From contig OY482865.1 of the NCBI GenBank assembly GCA_960531495.1, positions 14,216,787 through 14,280,786 of the forward strand: 64,000 nucleotides of DNA, written 5' to 3'. A model generated the notes under the pieces. It did not search any database and was not told the origin of the DNA. It saw only the letters and a program-made list of their open reading frames with translations. Below, in pieces: positions 1 through 10,918 of the stretch. This DNA comes from Zeus faber. Its lineage: Eukaryota; Chordata; Actinopteri; Zeiformes; Zeidae. The first letter of the stretch is position 1, and every line of letters begins with the position of its first letter. Made by a program: the position numbers and the translations under genes.

Positions 1-2214
1 AGGGTCGTCGGAGTGAAGCTGTAAGAGCCACATTGTTTACGGTTGCTATTATTTATTTGACCTCTCTCTCCTTTGGCCTTATTACTTTTGAATATCCTGG
101 GGAATCTTTCGGACCTTTTTGCGTGCTCATCACGCTGACCGTGAGGAAATTGTCCGAGATGGTGCGAGGGAGTGACAACATGTAAACCCTTGGGTCAATT
201 GTTCCACTAAGGTTAAGGAAGCAAAAAAAAAAAAAATGCTCAATCAAAAATACACTGTGTTATTTGTCAACGGAATTTAGACAATTGATTATTGTATTAT
301 TTTTATTTAAAAACTCATACATTGTTTGCCTTGGGAAATTTGTCCTTCTTTAGTGGTCCATGCCTCTAAGGATCTGCGCAAATGTTTATGTTGTTTAAAA
401 ACCGGGACCTAGAGCAATCCAAGTACACTTGGGAAAATTTGAGTCCTGACGACTAAAACACATTTTGACATGCAGGGGGCGCTGCAGTGACAGGAACTTT
501 TGCTGACGGTAGATAAACCCCCTTCCCATGATAGCTGCCATGTACAATCTTTTAATTGACATGTTTCAGTTTTAAACATTTCTTTTGGCTGTCTTTTTCC
601 GAAAGTAGTTATTTCTAAGGCAAAGAAATGTCCCAAATAAAGCATCCTTAACAGCTTCTTCTACAGACAAATGGCATTTTGAAATGTGCTCATGCTTCCC
701 TTAAGCCTCGTTTGACTGAACTTTGAGCCGCCAGGACCATCAATCGCTGCTCGCAGCTGTATTTAACCACTTCCCTTTCTGTGAAAGGGTATTTTACCTT
801 GTCATAATGACATAATGTCCTCATTCCATGTCCATTCATTGTGTGCCCTTTGTCAGCGGGCTATGCCGTTCTGTATGTACTTTATCAACATTGATTAAAT
901 TGTGACAAAGAATGGGGAAAAAAAGTACAGAAATGTCAACTTGTTTATGCGTTTTCCTTATGAGAATGTGCAACATTATACACAAGTATAACATTTACAC
1001 ACGCCTAGATTTTGTATTTAGTCTACGAGTAATTTTTTATAAATTGATTTGATTGTCTCAATATTACCGTATTCTTTCAGTCATTACTTAGGCAATTGCA
1101 TTGTACTATTAGATGGATTATCTGGTTGAATAAACTAATGATTATTGTGAAGCACTCACGTTTCAGAGACAAGACAAACATGTAAAAAACATTGTCAATA
1201 CCAGGATACTGAGGAATGGGGTCGGACAGTATTTAAGGAACTGATGACTCGGATCAAGTCCAGGTAGTACCAGGCCGTTCAGGAGTAGAGGTGTCAGTGT
1301 CATAATAGAAAGGGATGGATCAGCCATGATGTCCAGTGTTCCCCCTTCATCGTCGTCTCTGTTACTGTCTGTCCCAGTTCATCAGGACATAAACATGCCA
1401 TCATGACGTGTTCCAAATATGATTGTGTTGAATGTATTTATCTATTCATTTTTAAAATCAAGATTAGATAGTAAGACATGCCTATTGCCTAGAGTGTGCT
1501 TCCTATGCCAGTGGCTGAAATGACTTGATGCAAAGTGCTGAATCCGCCACCAGATGGTGTGACAACACAAGTTTAGCAGCAGAGAAGTCCTTTTACAACG
1601 ACTATTTTACATGCGTTGCATTGCATACAATTCCATTTTAGCATTTTATTTTTATTCTCACAAAATCTTGATTTCAAACATGAAATCTTAAAAATTACTT
1701 AAAAAAAAAAAAAATAATAATAATAATCCTTTTTAGGCATTTATAAGAAGGTCTGAAGTGTTTGTGAACGCTAATTTAAATACATTTACTGACAATTTAA
1801 CACACCGTTTACAAAATATTTTCCCAAACAAGTCCTTAAAAATCTCATTACTGCAACATTCGGGGAAAAAATCGAGACTATTAGGAAAGCCAATACAGTT
1901 TCACATCTTTAAAAATTGACAGTAATGCACTGTTACTTGAAACTGTGAAATAATATATACTCTTGAATTAACATCTTTATTTGATTTTGACATAAATCTC
2001 ATTACCCCAATCCATACCTTCCTTAATCTACAACCTAATATTTTTGATAGGGAATTGAAACCTGACATATTTTCAAAATGATGTAGCAAACCTGAAAGAC
2101 CGTAACGTATAGATTCTGCACATGTATTTGAAAGCGAAGTACTATTTTTACATTCATTAACTTAACATTAATGAACACCAGTTGCGGTACTGGTACTGTG
2201 GTCCACAGAGCCTT
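1..2214. other. Left-flank non-coding DNA
   Basis: AT-rich sequence with short homopolymer tracts and several AATAAA-like hexamers (for example near 636 and 1128). No exon with flanking splice sites and no protein I recognise could be read on either strand. The first 24 bases read as an open frame ending in TAA, which could be the tail of a gene to the left, but seven codons are too few to support a call. Confidence 0.4.
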
Positions 2215-2985
2215 CCACATATGCCCCCTTCACCTGCTGGGACAGCACTGACCCCAGCCCTCTGTCCAACATGTCAGTCCGCAGGGAGAAATGTAGAGAA
2301 GAATTTGGTGTAAACAGTACTGGCTACCCACAGAGAGCTGATTTTATTTTCTCCAACTTTTCTCCAACACTTCTCCGTCCACTGGACTGGATCTGACGCA
2401 CCCTTTCGACTTAAACACGCCAAGGACTGGTCGGCTCTGAAAATCGGGTACAAACCTCCCATAGCCGGCCAGCCCCAAGAACTGCTTTACCTCTGTCTTT
2501 GTCTTTGGGCCTCAGACTGTTTGTGGGGGGTCGGACCAGTCCTCCTCCCAACTGGTACCCCAGATATCGTACCTCCCTCAGCCCGACCGCACATTTCTTT
2601 GGGTTGGTCGTGAGCCCCGCCCGCCTCAGGGACTCGAGCACTGCCCCCACCTGCTGCGTGTGCCGCCCTCAGCTGTCACTGTGGATGATGAAATTGCCCA
2701 AGTAGGCTGCAGCGCATGCCGTGTGTGGATGCAGGACCCAGTCCATGAGTCTCTGGAAGGTGGCTGGTGCCCTGAACGACACGAATGGAAGCGACACAAA
2801 CTGGTGCAGGCCCAGTGGAATGGAAAAATCTGATTTCTCCTTGGACCCTGGAGACAAGGGAATCTGTCAGTAGCCCTTGGTTGAATCCAGTGTCGTGAAA
2901 AATTGTCGAAAATCGTTTGAGCAGCGTGCAGCATGGCAGGTGGAACCCCGAGGAGAGGGCACTGCTCCTGCTCCCCTTGCTCATG
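2215..2985 (-). mobile_element. Fossil Ty3/gypsy-type pol fragment (broken)
   Basis: The minus strand carries remnants of reverse transcriptase followed by the start of RNase H, typical of Ty3/gypsy LTR elements. Recognisable pieces include a stretch resembling the RT segment around the active site, the 'NPKKCAVG...YLGY' block that follows the RT core, and an RNase H start resembling 'TDASDRGLGAVLSQ'. No integrase, gag or flanking LTR was seen. The copy is truncated and clearly broken, with several interruptions, so it is an old inactive fossil. Confidence 0.8.
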
Positions 2986-3323
2986 GTGAGGCATAGCCAG
3001 GACTTGACTCGGACACTTAAAATTGCCCTGGTATTTTTGGAGTGTCATATTTTTATGATTTATGCACTCCTTTATAAAGACAAATAATATCCCTCTGATC
3101 GCACTACGGAGCTCTAAGTTGGGGCAGTGTTTTTTTCTTCCGTTCCTCTTGTGATTCCTTTGGGGTAGATGTCTTCATTGGTCGTGGCGCCAGTAGCGAT
3201 GTCTCTCTTCTTTTAGGAGTTTAGTTGATGGCGGGGACATTTACCTGCAGAGGTAAGAATGGCTGTTCTCTTGAAGATTTTGAATAACTCTGACAGTGCA
3301 TTAGGGACTGAATGGCTTACTGT

Positions 3324-3325
<2 letters not shown>

Positions 3326-3375
<50 letters not shown>

Positions 3376-3400
3376 GCGTGGTGCGTGCGTGCGTGCTTAA
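3326..3400. repeat. (TG)n microsatellite with GTGC tail
   Basis: A run of about 22 TG dinucleotides is followed by CGTG/CGTGCGTGC variants. It lies immediately before the LINE remnant. Confidence 0.95.
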
Positions 3401-3419
3401 AAAGCAAAAAACTATAGAT

Positions 3420-5385
3420 AGGTTTAGTCCTTGGTTCACCTCTGAACTATCATCTTCCTGCTTTTAGGCATTAAGGAAATACATTTCATCATCAGTGAGG
3501 AAAGCTAAATCTGATTGTCGTTTAAACACCATCTTTGGTTGTTATTCAAACCCAGCCAAATTCTAGAAGGTAGTGAATTCAACTAAGAATAAAAATGCAA
3601 TTTCCCTGCCCACACATGCAAATTCTAGTCAGTGTGTATTGTCTGATCACAAGCAAATAAGCACAGCTTTCAACAAACATTTTGTTGCAGCTGGTCACCT
3701 ATTTTAAAATGGGAGCACGGATCTCTTAAATCTATGCGTAGTCCAGAAATGGATGTCTCTATAGATAGTGTAAGTCCTGCCCCTCAGTTTGCCCTTAATC
3801 TTGGCATCCCTAATGTAGTTACTGGAGCACTTATTGCCATTGACTCCAAGAAAGCAACTGAAGAAGACAGTCTGGACCCTTTCTTTCTCCAGCACTCTGC
3901 CTTGAATGATTTCAGAATAAGAGATATGATATAAGAGATATTTTAAATGTATCCATTTCATCAGGTATAATTCCCAAAGTGTGGAAAGTTGCACGCGTTA
4001 CTCATTTGCACTAAGGAGGAGATACTACTGATCTAAATAACTATTGTCCCATCTCTAAATTGTCCTTTCTGTCCAAAATACTTGAATCAATATTAAACAA
4101 TCAACTCAAGACTTTTCTAGCTCCGTATTCTGTGTTGAGCGCTCACCAATCAGGTTTCGGGGCTAACCCTAGCACCATCTCAGCAACATCTGCAGCTCTG
4201 AATAAAAACAAGCGTTGTGCTGCTCTGTTCATCAACCTATCAAAAGCCTTTGATGCAGTTGATCATTCCCTGCGCTTACTGTACACAGGCTGCTAAGTTA
4301 TGGCTGAGACCCTAATGCTTATAGATGGTTTCAAAACGACCTCTCTGATAGACAGCAGTGCGTGACAACAGGTAATGTTGAATCTGCATTTTTATCGATA
4401 ACAAAAGGTGTCCCTCGAGGTTCGATTTTAGGGCCGGTCCTTTTCACCATTTATGTCAATGATATTGTCCGGTCTTTGAATACCTGTAGATGACAATAAC
4501 TTATATTGTTGGGTTGACTTCATACAATTGGCTATTGACAATCTGCAACTTTCTTTTAATGTTCTTCAAGAGGCACTTATAGATCTCAAATTTGTGTTAA
4601 ATGCCGGAAAAACAAAATATATGCTATTCAAAGGAGCTAAGGAAATCAATAACAGAAAACTTCAGATTAGGACCATACTCTGTACAGCTATTGAAAGAAT
4701 CCCACACTATAAATATTTAGGCATCTGGATTGATGAACTCACTTGAAACTGCTTGAAAAGCTGCGGCCAAAACTTGGCTTTCTTTGTCGAAATAGAGCCT
4801 GTTTTTCCATGTTTAGTAAAAACAATTGTTGAAACTATTACTTTCTGTCTTGGATTATGGTGATGTAATATATAGACATGCTGCTGTGACCACCCTTAAG
4901 TCCTTAGATGCTATATATCACTCTGCCCTTAGATTTATTACTGGTGATGCTTACAGTAGCCATCATTGTACTCTCTGTGAACAAGTTGGCTGGCCCTCTT
5001 TCTTTGTAAGACAAGATCAACACTGGTATAATTATGTTCATTTACAAAGCGCTCTTAAAATAATTACCAGTTTACTATACTTCACTATTACACCTCAAAG
5101 TGGGAGCTTATCAAACAAGCTCTCAGGACTGGATTACATTCGATGTTCCCCGGCTGAACTCCGAACTCGGAAAGACTGCTTTTAAATGTTGTGCTCCAGA
5201 CTCATGGAATAACCTACAATGCACTTTAAATATTCATTCCTTGATACCATTGAGGCATTTTAAAAATATGCTTACAAATCGCAATGTTTTGGAATGTAAT
5301 TGTTTTAACGGGCAATTGTTTGAACCAATGTCGACGTTTGTGTTCTCGTTGTCTTCTTGCCTTGACTGTGCTTAAGTTATTTCCC
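3420..5385 (+). mobile_element. Degraded non-LTR retrotransposon (LINE), reverse transcriptase region
   Basis: The plus strand encodes pieces of a non-LTR reverse transcriptase in the usual order. First comes a linker after the endonuclease ('PWFTSEL', 'RKAKSDCRLN', 'AFNKHFVAAGH'). The RT core follows: 'LSKILESILNNQLKTFL', 'INLSKAFDAVDHS', and 'GVPRGSILGPVLFTIYVNDI' near 4407-4467. The thumb and C-terminal region read 'KYLGIWID' near 4720 and 'LDAIYHSALRFITG' near 4905, ending near 5375. The catalytic block around YxDD is not intact near 4490. Stops and frame changes split the frame into at least four parts, and the 5' endonuclease is missing, consistent with a 5'-truncated dead copy. The style is that of fish L2/CR1/Rex-like (Jockey-superfamily) elements; the exact family is not certain. 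Confidence 0.85.
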
Positions 5386-5394
5386 TCCCAATCT

Positions 5395-5525
5395 GCGTTG
5401 TCACACTGTGATGTTGTGACATCACAATCGGCATTGTGTCATCGCGACGCTGTGACATCGTGATGCTGTGACATCCCAATGGGCCGCAACATTGTGACAT
5501 CCAAATCGACCAATGGGACAACACT
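5395..5525 (+). repeat. Degenerate TGTGACATC short-period repeat
   Basis: The motif TGTGACATC or close variants (TGTGATG, TGTCATCG) recurs about six times with irregular 15-24 base spacing, directly after the LINE C-terminus. It probably represents the 3' UTR or tail of the LINE, or a small satellite next to it. Confidence 0.55.
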
Positions 5526-6402
5526 ACATTTGGGGAAGGCAGCAATGTGGCATCTCCTTTCAGCCACCTCATTGCTGCCCTTGAGGAAGCAGAGTCTGTA
5601 AGTTTATTTGTTGGGCACTCATTAGGCACTCATTGTAAGAGTCAGGGAAGCCATGATGACTGAGAAAATATTTACTCCATGTACATTAGATATTAAGTAT
5701 GTTTTCGTAGAACATTTTTAATCCAGTGTTCTAAATGTGGGAAACAACCTGTATCGTTGATGATAATCACAACTGTAGTGTACGCACATGTGTTGCTTCA
5801 TTCAAATCATTTATTTAAAATGATGTGTGTGTCAACCGTCCTTCAAAAATGTTGCGGTGGATGAGAACATCAGTCATGCATGGACGCTTCATTTTCAGCA
5901 ATTTTTTTCATTATTACTAAACATGAATATTCAGTTAATACATTTGTCTGTCATTTAAGAACATCTAGTTGAACATCCATTTTTTTTTTTTTAATTGTAT
6001 ACTCCCTTTAGATTACAACATAACATACATTCAGACGGCGCTGGACTCTCTGCGATAATGGAAATTTCAGCAGAAAATGCAATAAAATACAAAAAGAATT
6101 CATTCCTATGTTGAAATTACTCTTTGTGCAAAGCAGAGAACACTATCATCTTTATGATGATATTTTGTTATTTGACTAAATTACATGTTTTATAATTAAA
6201 ATTGTTACTGCCATGGTATTTTAATGGACCCATATAGATCCTTGTGAATGTTCAGACTTTTCTTTCAAAGTAAAGGCTGGGTGGGGCCCATGTGGGGAAT
6301 ACTTACAGTACTAATACTTAAATATCCACAGAGTTGTGATGAATCAATCTTTACTGAGTGGCTCTGAGTGCATCTTCAGACCAGGTAATGAATGAATGAC
6401 CT
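5526..6402. other. Non-coding stretch, nothing recognised
   Basis: AT-rich DNA without a convincing exon, RNA gene or repeat end. Confidence 0.4.
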
Positions 6403-6460
6403 TAAAGGACCAGTGTGTAGAATTTAGTGGCATCTAGCATAGCAGACTTGGCAGAACTGG
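6403..6460 (+). mobile_element. Terminal fragment of a teleost TIR element (MITE)
   Basis: Begins TTAAAGGACCAGTGTGTAG, followed by ATTTAGTGGCATCTAG, the same terminus as the full copies at 14151-14507 and 43197-43569. The similarity fades after about 60 bases and the other end was not found, so this is a truncated copy. Confidence 0.6.
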
Positions 6461-6644
6461 AGAGAGAGCTTCCCCGTTATGCACCGTGCTCTTTTTGTTT
6501 CGTTCAATAAGGTCATGGAGTAAAGTAAACCAAATCTAAAAGAAACCCCCACAATGTTGAATTTGCTTTATTTGGAGGAACTGGGCATGTTGACACGCAG
6601 CGGAGTCGCTTGTAGGAAGCACTGGCCCTGCATCTACTCACCCA

Positions 6645-6646
<2 letters not shown>

Positions 6647-6681
<35 letters not shown>
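6647..6681. repeat. (CA)n microsatellite
   Basis: About 15 CA dinucleotides. Confidence 0.95.
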
Positions 6682-6683
<2 letters not shown>

Positions 6684-7279
6684 ACCCTTGAAAGCATACA
6701 ATTCACAGCAAGCGAGTCGGCGTCAACAGGGCCACTGGCACGCACAATTCTCGTGGGATTTTTGTGCACGGAGTGTTTTCTGCTTGTCTGCGTGTGTATA
6801 TATATATATGGGTATATCTCCCAAAACTCATTCGCATCCAACGACTTGTGGGTGCAAGACGGACAACTTGAGATGATGCTACGTTACAGGGAAACTCAGA
6901 GAACTGTAACTAGTCGTGCGTTTTACAAAACCCTGAAAACTCTTAATCGTTCACACCAGGCGTCTTCGCACCGCAGGAAGCTCTAAGAGCCTTTGGAGAA
7001 ACTAGGGTTGGCGATAAAACGATCTAGATAATTTTCACAATAAAATCTTCCACGATAGCGATGACAAAGTTCTGAGATTTATTTTCGATACAGAGTCACG
7101 TTGCCCCCTGACCGGCAGCACACAATGAGCGTCTTGAGCTCCCCGGACCCACCACCAGCGAGCCCAGAAAACGTTCCCACGCCATGGCTGCGGCTACATC
7201 GGACTCCACAGAGAGACACGTATGCTCCAGGAAGTGTGTGATCATCCCATTTATGTGTTTCCCCCCGCCAGGCTGGGAC

Positions 7280-8920
7280 CAGCGGCGCCATCAGGGATCT
7301 GGAGTAACATTTATCCAGCATCTCCGAGCTGGCCGCCCGCCGCCTATGCGAGCGCTATGCCAGATGGCGTCTCCTTTGTGTTCCGCCCCGTTGGTTGGAC
7401 AGGACACTACGGGGGAATTACGCGCGGCAGTTTCGCCGAACCCCACCACCTTCCCAAGGCGTGGTGTAGATGGTGACAACATCACCAGAGAAGCTGCGGG
7501 TCTGCACGCAGAGATAGCCGTTCTCCTCAGCAAGGGAGCCATGACAGTGTTACCCACGGAACTTCGGAACAGGGGGGTTTATTCAAACCACTTCATATTG
7601 AATCGCCACATTCTGCATGCTCACCGTAAAGGTGCTGCTTGCGGGCGATCCACGTGGAAATTTCTGCACAAGCATCAACCTGAAGGACGATTATTTCAAT
7701 GTCCTGATATCACTGACAGAGGAAACACAGGCGGTTTCTCCGCTCAGCCTTCCAAGGAATAGCCTTCGAGTACACCAGGGTACGGTTCAGCTACAAGCTC
7801 ACTTTTTGCGCGTTCACTCGCTGAGTAGAGGTGGCACTTTTACCGCTAAGTCGTCGAAGGGTCAGACTCCTGACATATCTCAATGACCTCCTCAACCTGG
7901 CTCCCTCTGTGGAGCTAGCAGTCGCGCACACCTTACAGACTTGGGGTTTGCGATAAACTAGGAGATGAGCACTCCCATACCCAGCCAGCAAGTGGTCTGT
8001 CTGGGTCTACAGTTAGATACTGTGCAGATGAGGGCCCCGTTGTACGAACCACGGAGAGTGGACATCATATCCATCTTCGGATGTGTTCGGGTGGGCCTAT
8101 CGGTGACAGCTCTGACCATTATGAAGCTGCTCGGGCTGTTGGCAGCAACCAAACGTGGTGGTACTGTTGGGCCTCATACACATGCGCAGTATGCAGCCAT
8201 TTGGAGGGCTCTGGCTGGACCTGGTACGCCACTGACTACCGGTGTTGGTGGTACCACTTGGCCTTTTGGAGAGATCCTCGGGCCCTCACACAGTGCATAG
8301 GGGATTGGGGGGGTTGGGCGGGGGGTGGGCGGTCGCAGTCATACGTTAGGTCAGATGTTAGGTCCTGAAGCACTTCGAGCCCCTGCTATGGGGCCAGGAT
8401 GTGCAAGTCAGGTCCAACAACCAGGCTACAGTGGCCTACAGTTCATCAATCACCAGGGAGGCGTGAGGTCACCAGCGCTCCCATTACATGGCTGGGAGGC
8501 TGTGTTCTCTGGCGACGAGCCACATCTCAGGTCAGCTGAATGTGGAGGCAGACCTCATGTCATGAGGACGACCCCGCTAAGCAGACTGGCGCCTCCCACT
8601 GGATATAGTGCTCCAGTTTTGGAGGCTATTTGGGACAGTAAAGGTGGATCTTTTTGCGTCAAGGGAGACAGCTCAGTGTACTCTGTGGTTCTCGCTCCAC
8701 ACGAAGGGGCGACCCTTCCACCACCCGTGGCCGGAGGGTCTTCCTTATGCATTCTCACAGTCAGGTCTGCTGCCTAGACGGATGAAACAGGTGCATTTGG
8801 AGGGGCTGTCGGTGATACCGGTAGTCCCCGTGACTTGTGTGAATTTGGTCACTCATCGTGACACGAATGTGGCAGATCCCCATACGCCGCGCGATGGTGA
8901 TGGCCGGGGGCTTGGATGAC
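7280..8920 (+). mobile_element. Fossil DIRS-type retrotransposon, RT/RNase H region (broken)
   Basis: Plus-strand remnants follow the order seen in DIRS1-like elements of fish. There is an RT start ('LHAEIAVLLSKGA', then an 'LNRHILHA' segment), the 'SINLKDDYFNV' block matching the 'VDLKDAYFHV' motif, and a 'VVCLGLQLDTVQMRA' block matching 'ISFLGMELDSVHMTA'. An RNase H-like part follows near 8390-8570, then the 'VDLFASRETAQCTLWFSL' segment near 8650. The tyrosine recombinase that should follow was not recognised. The copy is truncated and carries several breaks, so it is an inactive fossil. Confidence 0.8.
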
Positions 8921-9064
8921 CTAGTTACCGATCCTGGGACATCCTCAGTTGGCCTGGCTCCTGAGCGCTGCAGGCTTGATCCTGTGACTGTCACAGGATG
9001 CAATGTCCACCCTTGTGGGCTCTCGTGCACAGTTCACTTCGCGGCTCTAAGCTACCTGTTTAAC

Positions 9065-9100
9065 GACTGTTCGGACTTATGACCAACTCTCCGAACAGTC
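9065..9100. repeat. Perfect 11-bp inverted repeat (hairpin 1)
   Basis: GACTGTTCGGA at 9065-9075 is the exact reverse complement of TCCGAACAGTC at 9090-9100, with a 14-base loop. Confidence 0.95.
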
Positions 9101-9101
9101 T

Positions 9102-9124
9102 GTATTGTACGTTGCGTACAATAC
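9102..9124. repeat. Perfect 9-bp inverted repeat (hairpin 2)
   Basis: GTATTGTAC at 9102-9110 pairs exactly with GTACAATAC at 9116-9124 around a 5-base loop. It begins two bases after hairpin 1. Confidence 0.95.
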
Positions 9125-9325
9125 CGCGGCGTGCACGCTGTGTGCGCGGCATCTCAGCGTCAAGCATCTCCTCACGCATCACGCTTTACATACTATATAC
9201 ACTATATATACTATCTATACACTATACACTGTATACATCTTATCTCATCACTGTAGTCTAGCGTTCGCTAGCGCCACGCCCCCTTACCGTGAAATAACAC
9301 GGGTCCTCGCTTATAAACTAATTTG

Positions 9326-9365
9326 CTTAACGACCTGGTTGTAGGAATGGAACGCAGTCGTTAAG
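9326..9365. repeat. 9-bp inverted repeat CTTAACGAC/GTCGTTAAG
   Basis: Arms at 9326-9334 and 9357-9365 pair exactly. They may be part of an unclassified short transposon between the DIRS fossil and the following MITE piece. Confidence 0.8.
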
Positions 9366-9389
9366 TGAGGAGTATCTGTACTTGGGGGA

Positions 9390-9560
9390 CACAGCTCCAA
9401 ACTGCAAAATGCCGTACCTTTATATCGACAGTACACAGGGAGCGGAGCCCCCTTCCACGCAGGCCGCCATGTTGCACTGCCATGTTTCCACAGTAGTCCA
9501 GAACGGACAAACCTAACACTGGCTCTTCCTCTTCCTCTCCGTCTAAACTCCATGTCACCG
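9390..9560 (+). mobile_element. Left/central part of a TIR element (MITE), same family as 43197-43569
   Basis: The block around GCCGCCATGTTGCACTGCC and on to ACCTAACACTGGCTC (about 9465-9530) closely matches the interior of the full element at 43360-43425 in the same orientation. The copy appears interrupted, because the matching terminus is found further on at 9787-9847. Confidence 0.7.
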
Positions 9561-9619
9561 GATGGTCTATGACTCTGCAAACAGATAATACATTTTGTAT
9601 CCTGCTAATGCTATCTCGC

Positions 9620-9786
9620 TTTCAAGTTTAAGTTCAAGAGATTATTTGTCACATACATATACATAGTCATACATATATGCAGTAAAATTTCATGACCCCC
9701 CTGTGATTACGGCACAGTAAGCTATAAAAATACGAAAAATAGGAAAGGGAGGGGTGAGGGTGTTTGTGTGTGTGTGTGTGTGTGGG
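9620..9786. mobile_element. Possible inserted short element plus TG tract
   Basis: Contains an 'AAGAGATTATTTGTCACATA' type sequence resembling dispersed fish short elements, then a (TG)n run at 9762-9783. It lies between two pieces of one MITE in matching orientation, which suggests a nested insertion. The family is not identified. Confidence 0.35.
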
Positions 9787-9847
9787 TTCAGTATGTTGCA
9801 ATCTGCACTCTCACCACTAGATGCCACTAGATTCACATACTGCTCCT
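9787..9847 (+). mobile_element. Right terminus of a TIR element (MITE)
   Basis: The reverse complement reads as the family terminus: AGTATGTGAATCTAGTGGC, then ATCTAGTGGTGAGAGTGCAG. It matches the termini of the copies at 14151 and 43569. It ends about 78 bases before the start codon of the PARP gene. Confidence 0.65.
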
Positions 9848-9853
9848 TATATA
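9848..9853 (+). promoter_or_regulatory. Candidate TATA box of the PARP gene
   Basis: TATATA lies 71 bases upstream of the PARP ATG, at the outer edge of the MITE terminus. Position and sequence suit a core promoter with a start site near 9880. This is inference; no transcript data are available. Confidence 0.3.
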
Positions 9854-9924
9854 GTTTACCCTTGTTTTCTGTTTGTTAAAATGTGTGGATGTTTTCACAT
9901 ATCATCTTTTGAGAATGTGGTGCG

Positions 9925-10005
9925 ATGGAAAAAAGCAGTGAGTCGGGTGAGGACGCGCCGTGTTGGTATTACCTGGCAGACTGTGGAAGTTGGCACAGAT
10001 TTGAG
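9925..10005 (+). CDS. PARP11-like exon 1 (start, first half of WWE)
   Basis: Encodes 27 residues from ATG to GAG, then the donor GTAATA. It contains the two Trp residues that define the start of a WWE domain ('CWYYLADCGSWHRF'). The exon ends in phase 0, matching exon 2. Confidence 0.8.
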
Positions 10006-10878
10006 GTAATAGGCATTCATTAATGATTTACATTCGGGGGGGGTGGTGTTCATCTGCAGCACAATTAGCCAAATTGATAATAGAGCTTGGGAAGCTGACA
10101 CATTGCTGGAGCAACCCGCCATATTTGGGGGATCACTCGCATTGACTGTAAATGCCTATCTGCATTTTTGGATTAAAAGACGGCTCGGAAGTCTTGTTCG
10201 GTGAAAAACAAAGTCTTGCAACCCTCTTGTGTGAAACCTTGATCCTTCTTTTTCTCCCTTCCTTTCTCCATTTTTGTACATTTTGTATACACCGATCAGC
10301 CACAACATTAAAACCACTGACAGGTGAAGTGAATAACATTGATCATCTCATTCCAATGGCACCTGTCAAGGTGTGGGATATATTTGGCAGCAAGTGAACA
10401 GTCAGTTGTTGAAGTTGATGAGTTGGAAGCAGGAAAAAGGGTAAAGCGTAAGGATCTGAGCGATGGGGAGCGAAGTCTAGTACGTCTGGTTCCATCCCAC
10501 AGAAGAGCTACTGAAGCACAAATTGCTGAAAAAGTTAATGCTGCTATGACAGAAATGTGTCAAAACACAGTGCATCACAGCTTGCCGCGTATGGGGCTGT
10601 GTAGCTGCAGAACGGTCAGAGTGTCCATGCTGACCCCCGTCCACCACAGAAGGCGCCTGCAATGGACACGTGAGCGTCAGAACTGGACCATGGAGCAATG
10701 GAAGAAGGTGGCCTGTTCTAAACGATCAGTTTTCTTCGACATCATGTGGATGGTTGGGGTTAGGGTCTGATGGAGCATCTGTCGGATGTGCCGGAACGAC
10801 AGGACAGATCCATGGGTGCACCACCACGCCACTTCAGATAAGATAAGAATACTTTATTAATTCCCAAAGGGAAACTCC

Positions 10879-10918
<40 letters not shown>

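Noticed and set aside
1-24. Possible C-terminal codons of a gene to the left
   Set aside because: Only seven codons before a stop; no family can be recognised and the frame is not testable inside the window.
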